DNA of 6,466 nt from CAYINU01 sp964364855 (GCA_964364855.1 CAYINU010000086.1:1-6466); one strand, 5' to 3'; shown: positions 1 through 5,272, counted from the first letter of the stretch. Numbers and translations: made by a program. The notes: generated from the sequence alone by a model not told the origin.

Positions 1-40
1 CGATATGGGCGATGATACAAAAATTGCGGAGGTTGTTCAC
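1..40 (-). CDS. lepA: Elongation factor 4 (LepA), N-terminal fragment
   Basis: Read leftward from GTG (40..38), the sequence gives (M)NNLRNFCIIAHI followed by a G, the first base of the expected Asp. This matches the very conserved start of LepA, which normally continues as IAHIDHGKST, the G1/P-loop of the GTPase domain. LepA is a ribosome-bound translational GTPase that acts on stalled or mis-translocated ribosomes. The GTG is the only plausible start: an in-frame TAA lies four codons upstream and no ATG is in frame between them. No clear Shine-Dalgarno sequence precedes it. The rest of the gene lies left of the window. Identification rests on 13 residues, but these are unusually diagnostic. 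The plus-strand reading of the same bases is only its shadow. Confidence 0.85.
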   Translation of the reverse strand, partial: MNNLRNFCIIAHI

Positions 41-49
41 GGCATGGCT

Positions 50-78
50 ATTTTAGGTTGTTGGCAATTTAATTTCTA
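50..78 (-). promoter_or_regulatory. Possible lepA promoter
   Basis: On the minus strand, TAGAAA (78..73) and TAAAAT (55..50) are separated by 17 bp and resemble -35 (4/6) and -10 (5/6) boxes. Transcription would begin only a few bases before the GTG at 40, fitting the lack of a ribosome binding site. The region is AT-rich, so a chance match is possible. Confidence 0.3.
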
Positions 79-198
79 TCACTTTATTTAAGCACATAAG
101 ACAGATCCCTGCGTTACCACCCGCTGGGACTCGTATATTGATTAGCCTTTGAAATATTTGAAAATGGTGTTGGGGGCTGTGAGGCCCTTGCCTAAATG

Positions 199-234
199 TT
201 GACAAATCTAGAAGTCAAGTTCCATCATTGTCAA
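199..234 (+). promoter_or_regulatory. Possible promoter/operator of the ATPase gene
   Basis: TTGACA (199-204) is a perfect -35 box. CATCAT (223-228), 18 bp away, is a fair -10 box (4/6). The start codon at 239 would then be about 5-10 bases from the transcript start, and no Shine-Dalgarno sequence is visible. TTGACAA (199-205) and TTGTCAA (228-234) form a 7-bp inverted pair, with a further GTCAA at 213-217. A protein binding these half-sites would cover the whole promoter. The operator role is inferred. Confidence 0.35.
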
Positions 235-238
235 TGTT

Positions 239-1393
239 ATGTATTATCGAAAACGGACAATTGCCAAACATTTAATCCGCCTGGCTGACCAATACCCGAT
301 TCTTACTCTAACGGGGCCCCGACAATCCGGAAAATCAACGGTTAGTCGCCACATATTCATTCAACATGCCTATGTGAACCTCGAAGATCTTGAAATGAGG
401 CAATATGCCTTAACCGACCCTAAAGGCTTTTTGTCGCAATATCCGAATGGGGCCTTGATTGATGAAATTCAATATGCGCCTGATTTGTTGTCTTATATTC
501 AAATTCGGGTTGATGCGGACCGAAAACCCGGGCAATTTATTTTAACGGGTAGCCAACAGTTTTCTCTGATGGCGGGGGTGTCGCAATCGTTGGCGGGGCG
601 CACCGCATTGGCGACGTTGTTGCCTTATAGCTGTGAAGAATTGGCCGATGATTTGCCGCCAGATGTTGAATCGATGATGCTGAATGGGTTTTACCCCAGG
701 TTGTATGAAGATCATTTAAACCCAACTGAATACGCGTCATTTTATTTGCGTACTTATGTTGAACGGGATGTACGCCAACTGTTGAATGTGCAAGATTTAA
801 CCCAATTCGAGCGCTTTTTAAAATTCTGTGCGGGTCGATCCGGACAAATGGTCAATGTGTCGGCATTGGCAAATGACAGTGGATTATCCGTTAAAACAAT
901 TAGAAAATGGCTGTCTGTTTTAGAAAGCAGTTATATCATTGCGCTGTTGACTCCTTTCCATAAAAACATCAACAAGCGCCTGGTGAAAACTCCCAAACTT
1001 TATTTTTTGGATACAGGGTTACTTTGTTATTTGCTGGGCATTACGACGGTTGATCAGCTGGCACAACATCCGCTAAGAGGTAGCATTTTTGAAACCATGG
1101 TGGTGTCAGAATGTTTGAAACAGCGCTATCACCAAGTGCAAGAGCCAGGATTTTCATATTATCGTGATCAGCAATATGAGGTTGATTTGATTAGCCAAAT
1201 GGGTGCTAAAACCCACGCCATAGAGATAAAGGCTGGCAAGACTTTTTCAGCTGATTTTTTGAAAGCGTTACACCATTATCAGACCCACGACCCCGATTGT
1301 ATTCGGCAAACCTTGGTTTATGCCGGTGATCTGGCGCGCCAATTTAAAGGGGTTCGGGTGTTGCCGTTTCGCAATATCCAACAGATTTTTTGA
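239..1393 (+). CDS. AAA_14/DUF4143 family ATPase
   Basis: This 384-residue protein matches the AAA_14 plus DUF4143 architecture at its usual length of about 380-400. Visible motifs are Walker A GPRQSGKST (26-34), Walker B LIDEIQ (73-78), a sensor-type LTGSQQF (102-108) and a GRT arginine-finger-like motif (120-122). A winged-helix-like middle (about 200-235) follows. The DUF4143 region has YFLDTGLLCYLLG (255-267), GSIFETMVVSE (281-291), and YEVDLI (313-318) with EIKAGKT (329-335). The E...D...ExK spacing resembles a PD-(D/E)XK nuclease fold. The family is widespread and cytoplasmic, and its cellular function is largely unknown. The ATG at 239 is chosen because YYRKR followed by a LTGPRQSGKST P-loop near residue 25 is the usual family N-terminus. 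The gene ends 85 bp before hldA, but nothing shows a functional link to it. Confidence 0.88.
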   Translation: MYYRKRTIAKHLIRLADQYPILTLTGPRQSGKSTVSRHIFIQHAYVNLEDLEMRQYALTDPKGFLSQYPNGALIDEIQYAPDLLSYIQIRVDADRKPGQFILTGSQQFSLMAGVSQSLAGRTALATLLPYSCEELADDLPPDVESMMLNGFYPRLYEDHLNPTEYASFYLRTYVERDVRQLLNVQDLTQFERFLKFCAGRSGQMVNVSALANDSGLSVKTIRKWLSVLESSYIIALLTPFHKNINKRLVKTPKLYFLDTGLLCYLLGITTVDQLAQHPLRGSIFETMVVSECLKQRYHQVQEPGFSYYRDQQYEVDLISQMGAKTHAIEIKAGKTFSADFLKALHHYQTHDPDCIRQTLVYAGDLARQFKGVRVLPFRNIQQIF

Positions 1394-1423
1394 TTAGGCC
1401 GCATTAATACTATAGGGTTGCTA

Positions 1424-1440
1424 TCCCAATGGCGTTGGGA
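1424..1440. repeat. Small hairpin between ATPase gene and hldA
   Basis: TCCCAA (1424-1429) and TTGGGA (1435-1440) pair perfectly around a 5-base loop. No T-run follows, so it is not a convincing intrinsic terminator. It may be a weak terminator, an operator or chance. Confidence 0.3.
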
Positions 1441-1478
1441 AATTGCCTGGTGTGCAGTTTCCTGATTTAATTTAAGAC

Positions 1479-2471
1479 ATGGATCACGCCCGATTGACTC
1501 AACAGCTGCGTGCCGGTTTTTCCGGAACCGTTGCCGTTATCGGCGATGTGATATTGGATGAGTTTTTGTGGTGTACGGTGAACCGGATCTCGCCGGAGGC
1601 ACCCGTCCCGGTCTGCCATGTCCAGGACACCACCTTGGTTCCGGGTGGCGCGGCAAACGTAGCCCACAACATTCGCAGCTTGGGCGGAAAAGTCTTTTTG
1701 CTGGGTGTTGTCGGGGACGATGCCGCCAAGGCTCAGCTGGAAATGTGTTTGCAAAATTTAAATGTAGATCCGTCTGATCTGGTGACGGACTCATCCCGGC
1801 CGACCGTGATCAAAACCCGTATCATTGCCCACCGCCAACATGTGGTCCGAGTGGACCGAGAAGCCCCTCAACCCATTTCTGCGGATATTGCAGAAGCCCT
1901 GTTAAAAAAATTGGACGCGATATTGCCGCAGGTCCAAGTCGTATTGCTTTCCGACTATGCCAAGGGATGCCTCACTGATCAGCTAAGCCAAGAGGTGGTT
2001 AAGCGCTGCCGAAAAGCCGGGATTAAAGTGGTGGTGGATCCCAAAGGCACGGACTATGCCAAATACCATGGGGCCACCGTGATCACGCCCAATTTTTCTG
2101 AATTTCAGGCCGCAGTTCAGCAACCGATCACCACCGAAGCGCAAGTCCATCAACATGGGCTCAATCTTCGCCAGTCCCTCGAGCTGGAGGCCATGCTGGT
2201 TACGCGTTCCGAAAAAGGCATGTCGATTATTTTTGCATCCGGTGAAAAAGTGGACATCCCCACCCGGGCCCGCGAAGTGTATGACATTACGGGTGCCGGC
2301 GATACGGCCGTTGCGGCCATGAGTTTGGCCTTGGCGTCAGGGTGGACCCTGGCCGATGCGGCCCAATTTTCCAATTATGCTGCCGGTGTGGTGGTCGGCA
2401 AAGTCGGGACGGCGACGACCACGGTGGCAGAAGTCATTCATGCCGTGGAACGGGATGCCCGTGGGGATTGA
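1479..2471 (+). CDS. hldA: D-glycero-beta-D-manno-heptose-7-phosphate kinase
   Basis: This is a 330-residue PfkB/ribokinase-family kinase that phosphorylates D-glycero-D-manno-heptose 7-phosphate at C1. It serves the ADP-heptose pathway for LPS inner core in the cytoplasm. Key motifs are GDVILDEF (22-29), PGGAANVAHNI (55-65, sugar binding), VVRVDRE (122-128), DPKGTDY (187-193), TPNFSEF (203-209) and TRSEKGM (242-248). DITGAGDT (269-276) is PfkB signature 2, with the likely catalytic base Asp275, and AGVVVGKVGTATTT (302-315) follows. The length fits a stand-alone kinase rather than the fused HldE (about 475 residues). The ATG at 1479 follows an in-frame TAA at 1473, so it is the first start in the frame, but the ribosome binding site is weak. 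The next enzyme, hldC, overlaps its end by 17 bp. Confidence 0.95.
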   Translation: MDHARLTQQLRAGFSGTVAVIGDVILDEFLWCTVNRISPEAPVPVCHVQDTTLVPGGAANVAHNIRSLGGKVFLLGVVGDDAAKAQLEMCLQNLNVDPSDLVTDSSRPTVIKTRIIAHRQHVVRVDREAPQPISADIAEALLKKLDAILPQVQVVLLSDYAKGCLTDQLSQEVVKRCRKAGIKVVVDPKGTDYAKYHGATVITPNFSEFQAAVQQPITTEAQVHQHGLNLRQSLELEAMLVTRSEKGMSIIFASGEKVDIPTRAREVYDITGAGDTAVAAMSLALASGWTLADAAQFSNYAAGVVVGKVGTATTTVAEVIHAVERDARGD

Positions 2472-2958
2472 AGACAAAATCTTGGCCCCCTCTGCTGCCC
2501 TAAGTTGGGTTCGGCAACAACAGGCCCAAGGCAAAACAGTGGTGTTTACCAACGGGTGTTTTGATTTGCTGCATGCGGGTCACGTTGACATTTTGAATCG
2601 GGCAAAGACCTTGGGTGATGTTCTGGTGGTGGCCATCAATACCGATGATTCCGTACGCAAACTTAAGGGCCCCAGCCGCCCGGTGAATACGGTAGCGGAT
2701 CGTGCCTTTGTATTGGCCGGATTGGCGGCGGTGGATGTCGTGACCATGTTTGATGACGCAACACCGATAACCCTCCTCGGCCAGTTAAGGCCAGACATCC
2801 ATGTGAAGGGTGGGGACTATGTGGCCGAGGGCCTCCCAGAATATCCAACGGTGAAGGGCTATGGCGGAAAAGTGGCTATTTTGCCTTTACGAGACGGTCA
2901 TTCGACAACCCAGCTCATTCGAAGAATACTAGGGCGTGTGGACATTCATTTCAACTAG
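2455..2958 (+). CDS. hldC: Heptose 1-phosphate adenylyltransferase
   Basis: This nucleotidyltransferase-fold enzyme transfers AMP from ATP to D-glycero-beta-D-manno-heptose 1-phosphate, giving ADP-heptose precursor. With the start at 2455 it has 167 residues, close to the usual 160. Visible motifs are TNGCFDLLHAGH (32-43) with the HxGH site at 40-43, NTDDSVRKLKGPSRPV (62-77), VKGGDY (117-122) and DGHSTTQLIRRI (147-158), which corresponds to the family's S-T-T/S-T-R nucleotide-binding end. The frame is open further upstream to 2356, but the extra residues (Arg/Trp-rich) are only the shadow of hldA. ATG 2455 gives a normal N-terminus. ATG 2440 and GTG 2461 are alternatives. The 17-bp overlap with hldA suggests translational coupling. 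The last nine codons (2929-2955) and the stop are supplied by the inserted repeat element described below, so the native C-terminus may have been replaced. Confidence 0.93.
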   Translation: MPVGIEDKILAPSAALSWVRQQQAQGKTVVFTNGCFDLLHAGHVDILNRAKTLGDVLVVAINTDDSVRKLKGPSRPVNTVADRAFVLAGLAAVDVVTMFDDATPITLLGQLRPDIHVKGGDYVAEGLPEYPTVKGYGGKVAILPLRDGHSTTQLIRRILGRVDIHFN

Positions 2959-3176
2959 GTGCTACATAACACTCACCCCCTCCTCCAAATGCCAGTATGG
3001 CATTTGGAGGATCCCCCTCTCTCGAGATAGAGGGGGATGATTGGGTTTTTGCTCCTTCTATCTTGAGAGAAGGAGCCCCTCAAAATCCCAGGATGGGAGT
3101 TTGAGGTGAGGATGAGTGTTAGGTCAGTTCTGGAGGCTTTTAATATGATTCCAATTATTTTGAATGTCCACACGAC
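2933..3176. mobile_element. MITE-like element, 244 bp, 16-bp TIRs, CTAG duplication
   Basis: The ends are near-perfect inverted repeats: 2933-2948 reads GGCGTGTGGACATTCA and the complement of 3161-3176 reads GTCGTGTGGACATTCA (15/16). CTAG flanks both ends (2929-2932 and 3177-3180), as expected for a 4-bp target-site duplication. YTAR targets such as CTAG are known for the IS5 group, so an IS5-type transposase may mobilise it, but none is encoded here. No protein is encoded inside. The core (2967-3121) is a string of four hairpins bounded by its own short inverted repeat. The left end lies inside the hldC reading frame. Element boundaries are inferred from symmetry alone. Confidence 0.7.
2967..3121. 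repeat. Four-hairpin repeat with inverted ends
   Basis: TAACACTCA (2967-2975) and TGAGTGTTA (3113-3121) are inverted. Between them are four stem-loops. The first is 2981-3011, with perfect 14-bp arms and loop GTA. The second is 3011-3038, with 10-bp arms around CTCGAGAT. The third is 3051-3076, with 9-bp arms. The fourth is 3078-3106, with 13-bp arms, one mismatch and loop GGA. The overall style recalls the CTCACCCC-type intergenic repeats known from many proteobacteria. It lies directly behind hldC, so it probably also shapes the 3' end of the hldA-hldC transcript. TTTTT at 3046-3050 is eight bases past the second stem, which is a poor but possible terminator. Confidence 0.75.
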
Positions 3177-3178
3177 CT

Positions 3179-3188
3179 AGGTTAACCT
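3179..3188. repeat. Short palindrome AGGTTAACCT
   Basis: A perfect 10-bp palindrome sits at the right boundary of the MITE-like element, overlapping its CTAG by two bases. It lies in the 3' region of the YCII gene. It may be chance or part of the target site. Confidence 0.3.
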
Positions 3189-3225
3189 TGCGAGAGAACG
3201 CCAATCGGTCGCCGCCGCGTAGCGC

Positions 3226-3555
3226 TTACATCGGCATGGCCTCGTAGATGCGAACTGTTCCTTCAGGATCGTCTTTAAGCGCTGGGCACCCTTTTGCAAT
3301 TTTTACTGCCTCATCCCTATCTTTTGCATGGATGATTGAGTACCCTTTGGCTGGCCATTTATCAGCAGATATTGTTTCGACACCTTTTGCCGTAACAGAC
3401 TTCGCGACTGGCGCAAACGGATTCCCGCCATCAACCATCTTATCTTGGAACGAACCGAACCACGCCATCCACTCATCCATGACTTTTTTCATATTTTCTT
3501 GGCTGATGTCCTCAGCTCTGACTGCGCCGTAATATACAAAAACAAATTTTTTCAT
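3226..3555 (-). CDS. YCII-domain (YciI/DGPF family) protein
   Basis: This 109-residue protein has the alpha/beta YCII fold signature: beta strand KKFVFVYYG (2-10), a helical middle containing WMAWFGSF (29-36), VDGGNPF (41-47, the DGG-N-P core), GYSIIHAKDRDEAVKIAKGCP (71-91) and a C-terminal VRIYEAMPM. Such proteins are small and cytoplasmic and often form dimers. Their substrates are mostly unknown. The ATG at 3555 is preceded by a good GAGG eight bases upstream. It starts two bases after the stop of the ArsR-type regulator, so the two genes form one operon. ArsR/YCII pairs are common in bacteria. No biochemical role can be assigned from sequence. Confidence 0.88.
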   Translation of the reverse strand: MKKFVFVYYGAVRAEDISQENMKKVMDEWMAWFGSFQDKMVDGGNPFAPVAKSVTAKGVETISADKWPAKGYSIIHAKDRDEAVKIAKGCPALKDDPEGTVRIYEAMPM

Positions 3556-3557
3556 CG

Positions 3558-3926
3558 TTATTTCCTCTTTCGTGCTTTGGTTAATTTGGTATGACTTTTT
3601 TCAATGGTGGCGATGTAATTCTCCAGCGTTTCTTCATTGTTGCCCCAATATGCATGGAACTGCGTTATCCAATCTTGCATCAACGAAAGCCCGGTTCTAT
3701 CCAGCGCGATAAAATTAACTCGACCACTTTTCTTGCGTTGTACGAGCCTTGCCTGCTCCAGCACCTTGATGTGCCGATGAATGGCGGGTAAAGACAACTT
3801 TTGTTGATCTGCTAACTGCCCAATAGATGCCGGCCTTAGCGCAAGTACGTAGACGATTCTGCGCCTCCTTTCATTTGCGAGAGCTGCTAACACCCGATCT
3901 AATTTTTTAGCATCGCTCCTAATCAT
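3558..3926 (-). CDS. ArsR-family winged-helix transcriptional regulator
   Basis: With the start at 3926 this is a 122-residue ArsR-type repressor. It shows ALANERRRRIVYVLA (15-29), IGQLADQQKLSLPAIHRHIKVLEQARLV (35-62, helix-turn-helix with recognition helix about 45-58), and a wing RKKSGRVNFIAL (64-75). No CxC-type metal site is present, so it belongs with the non-metal ArsR proteins often paired with YCII or SRPBCC proteins. The frame stays open to an ATG at 3983, but that start would place the promoter and palindrome inside coding sequence and adds a non-conserved tail. ATG 3926 gives the standard N-terminus. It has no Shine-Dalgarno sequence and a predicted leader of about 10 bases. The gene probably represses itself and the YCII gene through the palindrome at 3925-3948. 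Confidence 0.87.
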   Translation of the reverse strand: MIRSDAKKLDRVLAALANERRRRIVYVLALRPASIGQLADQQKLSLPAIHRHIKVLEQARLVQRKKSGRVNFIALDRTGLSLMQDWITQFHAYWGNNEETLENYIATIEKSHTKLTKARKRK

Positions 3927-3948
3927 ACTTAACAATGTTGTTAAGTAT
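3925..3948. promoter_or_regulatory. 24-bp palindromic operator of the ArsR operon
   Basis: Arms ATACTTAACAA (3925-3935) and TTGTTAAGTAT (3938-3948) are perfect complements around TG. The palindrome covers most of the -10 box and the start codon (3926..3924) of the regulator. Size and position are those of an ArsR-dimer operator. Autoregulation is inferred. Confidence 0.75.
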
Positions 3949-3972
3949 ATAGCGACAATATCAAAAGCGCAA
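3944..3972 (-). promoter_or_regulatory. Promoter of the ArsR-YCII operon
   Basis: On the minus strand, TTGCGC (3972..3967) and TATACT (3949..3944) are 17 bp apart. The -10 matches 5/6 and the -35 only 3/6. The predicted transcript start falls inside the palindrome, about 10 bases before ATG 3926. Confidence 0.5.
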
Positions 3973-4029
3973 GTGTCGTGCAAACCGCTTGACGCTCGGA
4001 ATAGAGGACCAGGAGGAGTGATACTCGAA

Positions 4030-4413
4030 CTAGAGTATGACTACCAAATCCGGATTGATCCTTTTAAAATGCTTGTCCAACGTAACGAGTCTGAGTCCGT
4101 AAGTATCGGCCACAGTCAATTGATAAGCATCATCAAAATCCAACTTGTATCTACGGCTAATTTTGACTACTTCACCATAAGCAAAGGGGTCATCCAATGC
4201 CACAAGGTCAATGGCATTTTTAAACTTTTTAACCATTTTTTCAAAAATCTGTGGCTTTTTCTCACGAAATAAAATGACGCCAATTGAATGCAAAGAAAAA
4301 TCGGTCAAAAATAACCGCCCGGCATTCTCAAGTAGGAATTTTTTACAATCTTCTTTTTTTCTCTGATTCAGCAGCACCTCTAAAAAAATATTAGTGTCAA
4401 TCAGATAGCCCAC
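4030..4413 (-). CDS. PIN-domain ribonuclease toxin (VapC-type)
   Basis: Started at GTG 4413, this is a 127-residue PIN-domain protein, the normal VapC length. The N-terminal (M)GYLIDTNIFLEVLL carries the first acidic residue at Asp6. LTDFSLHSIGVILF (36-49) is a conserved stretch of this subfamily. LDFDDAYQLTVA (91-102) carries the Asp94/Asp95 pair and LVTLDKHF (109-116) carries Asp113. These Mg2+-binding acids typically cut RNA. The GTG overlaps the stop of the antitoxin by one base (TAGTG), and GGAG lies eight bases upstream. The frame is open further upstream to 4485, but that part only shadows the antitoxin. Coupled translation behind a DUF2281 protein marks the pair as a type II toxin-antitoxin system. 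The RNA target is not predictable. Confidence 0.88.
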   Translation of the reverse strand: MGYLIDTNIFLEVLLNQRKKEDCKKFLLENAGRLFLTDFSLHSIGVILFREKKPQIFEKMVKKFKNAIDLVALDDPFAYGEVVKISRRYKLDFDDAYQLTVADTYGLRLVTLDKHFKRINPDLVVIL

Positions 4414-4631
4414 TAACGCCACTCCAACGCCTTCTTCTGTAATTCCACAGACGTATCGTTTAAATGAGAAAGAGCGCCTTCCCATTCAAATTCTAATTTC
4501 GAAACAGATTTTTTCTCGGTGGCACGGGCTGCCTTTGTCATTAAAAATTGAATAAAGTCCCATGCTTCTTGGCGCAAAGGTTGCGGCAATTGTACCCACG
4601 TCTTTTGAATCGATTTGGATTCTGTTTTCAT
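4413..4631 (-). CDS. DUF2281-type antitoxin (VapB-like)
   Basis: This 72-residue acidic/basic mixed protein has an N-terminal helical segment LPQPLRQEAWDFIQFL (15-30) typical of DUF2281, a Lys-rich linker, and a C-terminal toxin-binding tail with FEWEGALSHLNDTS and VELQKKALEWR. That tail is characteristic of antitoxins paired with PIN toxins. It precedes and overlaps the toxin gene by one base. GGAG lies eight bases before ATG 4631 but is inside the palindrome at 4632-4645. The broken NYN gene ends 28 bp upstream on the same strand. Confidence 0.85.
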   Translation of the reverse strand: MKTESKSIQKTWVQLPQPLRQEAWDFIQFLMTKAARATEKKSVSKLEFEWEGALSHLNDTSVELQKKALEWR

Positions 4632-4645
4632 AAGGAGGGCTCCTT
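4632..4645. promoter_or_regulatory. Palindrome over the antitoxin ribosome binding site
   Basis: AAGGAG (4632-4637) and CTCCTT (4640-4645) are perfect complements around GG, directly next to ATG 4631. In the minus-strand mRNA it could form a small hairpin (AAGGA-GCCC-TCCTT) that hides the Shine-Dalgarno GGAG. As DNA it could be an operator for the VapBC complex. Which of these applies is not shown. Confidence 0.45.
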
Positions 4646-4659
4646 TTCCATTTCCACCT

Positions 4660-5169
4660 TCAATTTACACCAACTATGCTGCGCAGACCAAGGGGCCTAC
4701 TCCTGAAAAATATTGCATTTTTTAAATGCCTTTCCTTTAAACGATATTTCAAATGGCAATTATTTAACATGTCGTACCCTTTTCCTGGTACAACACATCC
4801 CGTTATCTTTTCAGGAAACAGCAACCTAACACGGCGAATAGGCGGCAGAAGGTCACTGTCTCCGGATACCAAGACCACCTTGTCAAAGGTATTTGTAAAT
4901 GCATTTCGTCGCTTCCCATTGCAACCCAAAAGACAATGCCGCGTAACCTCTTTGAATTTCCCCAGAATAACCGTAACGCCTTCAGCTTCCACAGCCTCTA
5001 GATACGTCTTGTGGTTCTGTCTTTTATCCTTATTCCACGTCGGTAATGCGGTAAAATAAAGGATATCTGTTAGTACGTCCTGGGGCATTAGAAATTGTTC
5101 GCACAATTTGCAGAGATCCAACCACTTGTATTGCCGAAAATCGGGCTTGCAAAGTGTTCGATTAGTCAT
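4660..5169 (-). pseudogene. Degenerate NYN-domain (PIN-like) nuclease gene
   Basis: The 169-residue frame clearly belongs to the NYN nuclease superfamily: YKWLDLCKL (14-22), YFTALPTWNKDKRQNHKTYLE (38-58), GKFKEVTRHC (70-79), FDKVVLVSGDSDLLPPI (95-111) and LKERHLKNAIF (144-154). Two catalytic blocks are absent. The N-terminal IDGFN-type strand carrying the first Asp should precede YKWLDL but is replaced by MTNRTLCKPDFRQ. The segment between TRHC and FDKVV, where homologues carry a zinc-knuckle-like Cys and a KQTDVNIA-type Asp motif, is about 20 residues too short. A small gap also seems present near PGKGYDML (128-135). Only the SGDSD acids (102-106) remain. An intrinsic terminator ends four bases before the ATG and no ribosome binding site is seen. 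I read it as a 5'-truncated, internally deleted relic. Comparison with family length is from memory, not alignment. Confidence 0.72.
4662..4691 (-). promoter_or_regulatory. Weak candidate promoter of the toxin-antitoxin pair
   Basis: On the minus strand, TTGGTC (4691..4686) and TAAATT (4667..4662) are 18 bp apart (3/6 and 4/6 matches). It lies in the 3' end of the NYN gene. Toxin-antitoxin pairs usually have their own promoter, so one is expected hereabouts. Confidence 0.25.
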
Positions 5170-5172
5170 AAT

Positions 5173-5202
5173 AAAAAATCCCGCCGTCCGAAGACTAGCG
5201 GG
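5173..5202 (-). terminator. Intrinsic terminator, minus strand
   Basis: Read on the minus strand: GCGGG complement pairing CCCGC (5202..5198) with GCGGG (5184..5180), an inner GTC/GAC stem closed by a TTCG tetraloop, then A and six Ts (5178..5173). This is a textbook Rho-independent terminator. It ends immediately before the NYN start codon, so transcription from the right should stop there. Confidence 0.8.
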
Positions 5203-5203
5203 G

Positions 5204-5246
5204 CTACAGAGAAACTCTGTAGGGGTACAAAGCTATTGTATCCCGA
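5204..5246. repeat. Two hairpins preceding the terminator
   Basis: CTACAGAG (5204-5211) pairs perfectly with CTCTGTAG (5215-5222) around AAA. Next to it, GGG-TACAA (from 5224) pairs with TTGTA-T-CCC (to about 5244) with one bulged base. Together with the terminator they give three stacked stem-loops within 75 bp on the minus strand, as in a small RNA or an attenuator leader. Confidence 0.6.
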
Positions 5247-5272
5247 CTCGGTAGATTTTTAAACCCTTGCAT
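5204..5272 (-). CDS. Possible 22-codon leader ORF
   Basis: On the minus strand, ATG at 5272..5270 opens a 22-codon frame, MQGFKNLPSRDTIALY followed by PYRVSL, ending in TAG within the hairpin just before the terminator. GAGGGGAA lies directly upstream, although its spacing to the ATG is short. A short frame, then alternative stems, then a terminator is the layout of a transcription attenuator. The peptide has no run of one amino acid that would point to a sensed amino acid. It may instead be part of a non-coding repeat. Coordinates are approximate to a codon. Confidence 0.25.
   Translation of the reverse strand: MQGFKNLPSRDTIALYPYRVSL

Larger units (their letters stand above)
41..238. other. 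Divergent intergenic region, lepA / ATPase
   Basis: This 198-bp gap separates the divergent starts of lepA and the AAA ATPase gene. It holds the candidate promoters listed separately. I found no convincing gene, tRNA or terminator in it. A minus-strand open frame ending in TAA at about 56 has no good start and is not protein-like enough to call. Confidence 0.6.

Noticed and set aside
2..91. Plus-strand open frame ending in TAA that looks like a protein C-terminus (contains MGDDTKIAEVVHG).
   Set aside because: It is the antisense reading of the lepA N-terminus. The minus strand gives a far better known protein start.
56..200. Minus-strand open frame upstream of lepA ending in VIEIKLPTT.
   Set aside because: No credible start codon or ribosome binding site, and no recognisable family. 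It is probably a chance frame in the intergenic region.
1404..1417. TTAATACTATAGGG resembles part of a phage T7 promoter.
   Set aside because: The T7 consensus core between TAATAC and CTATAG is missing, and no phage context exists. Chance similarity.
2356..2454. N-terminal extension of hldC by 33 residues.
   Set aside because: The extension is an Arg/Trp/Pro-rich shadow of hldA, and the enzyme family begins near residue 34.
2967..3121. CRISPR array.
   Set aside because: The hairpins differ from one another and there are no equal-length repeats with spacers.
3927..3983. Start of the ArsR regulator at ATG 3983.
   Set aside because: It would put the promoter and the perfect palindrome inside the coding region and add a tail not typical of ArsR proteins.
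4021..4038. ATACTC/GAGTAT inverted repeat at the vapC stop as a terminator.
   Set aside because: Only six AT-rich base pairs and no T-run follows on the minus strand.
4414..4485. N-terminal extension of the PIN toxin to ATG 4485.
   Set aside because: The extra residues overlap the antitoxin gene. GTG 4413 has a ribosome binding site and gives the standard VapC N-terminus.
4676..5059. 127-codon plus-strand frame opposite the NYN gene.
   Set aside because: The minus strand encodes clear NYN family motifs. The plus-strand frame has none and is a shadow.
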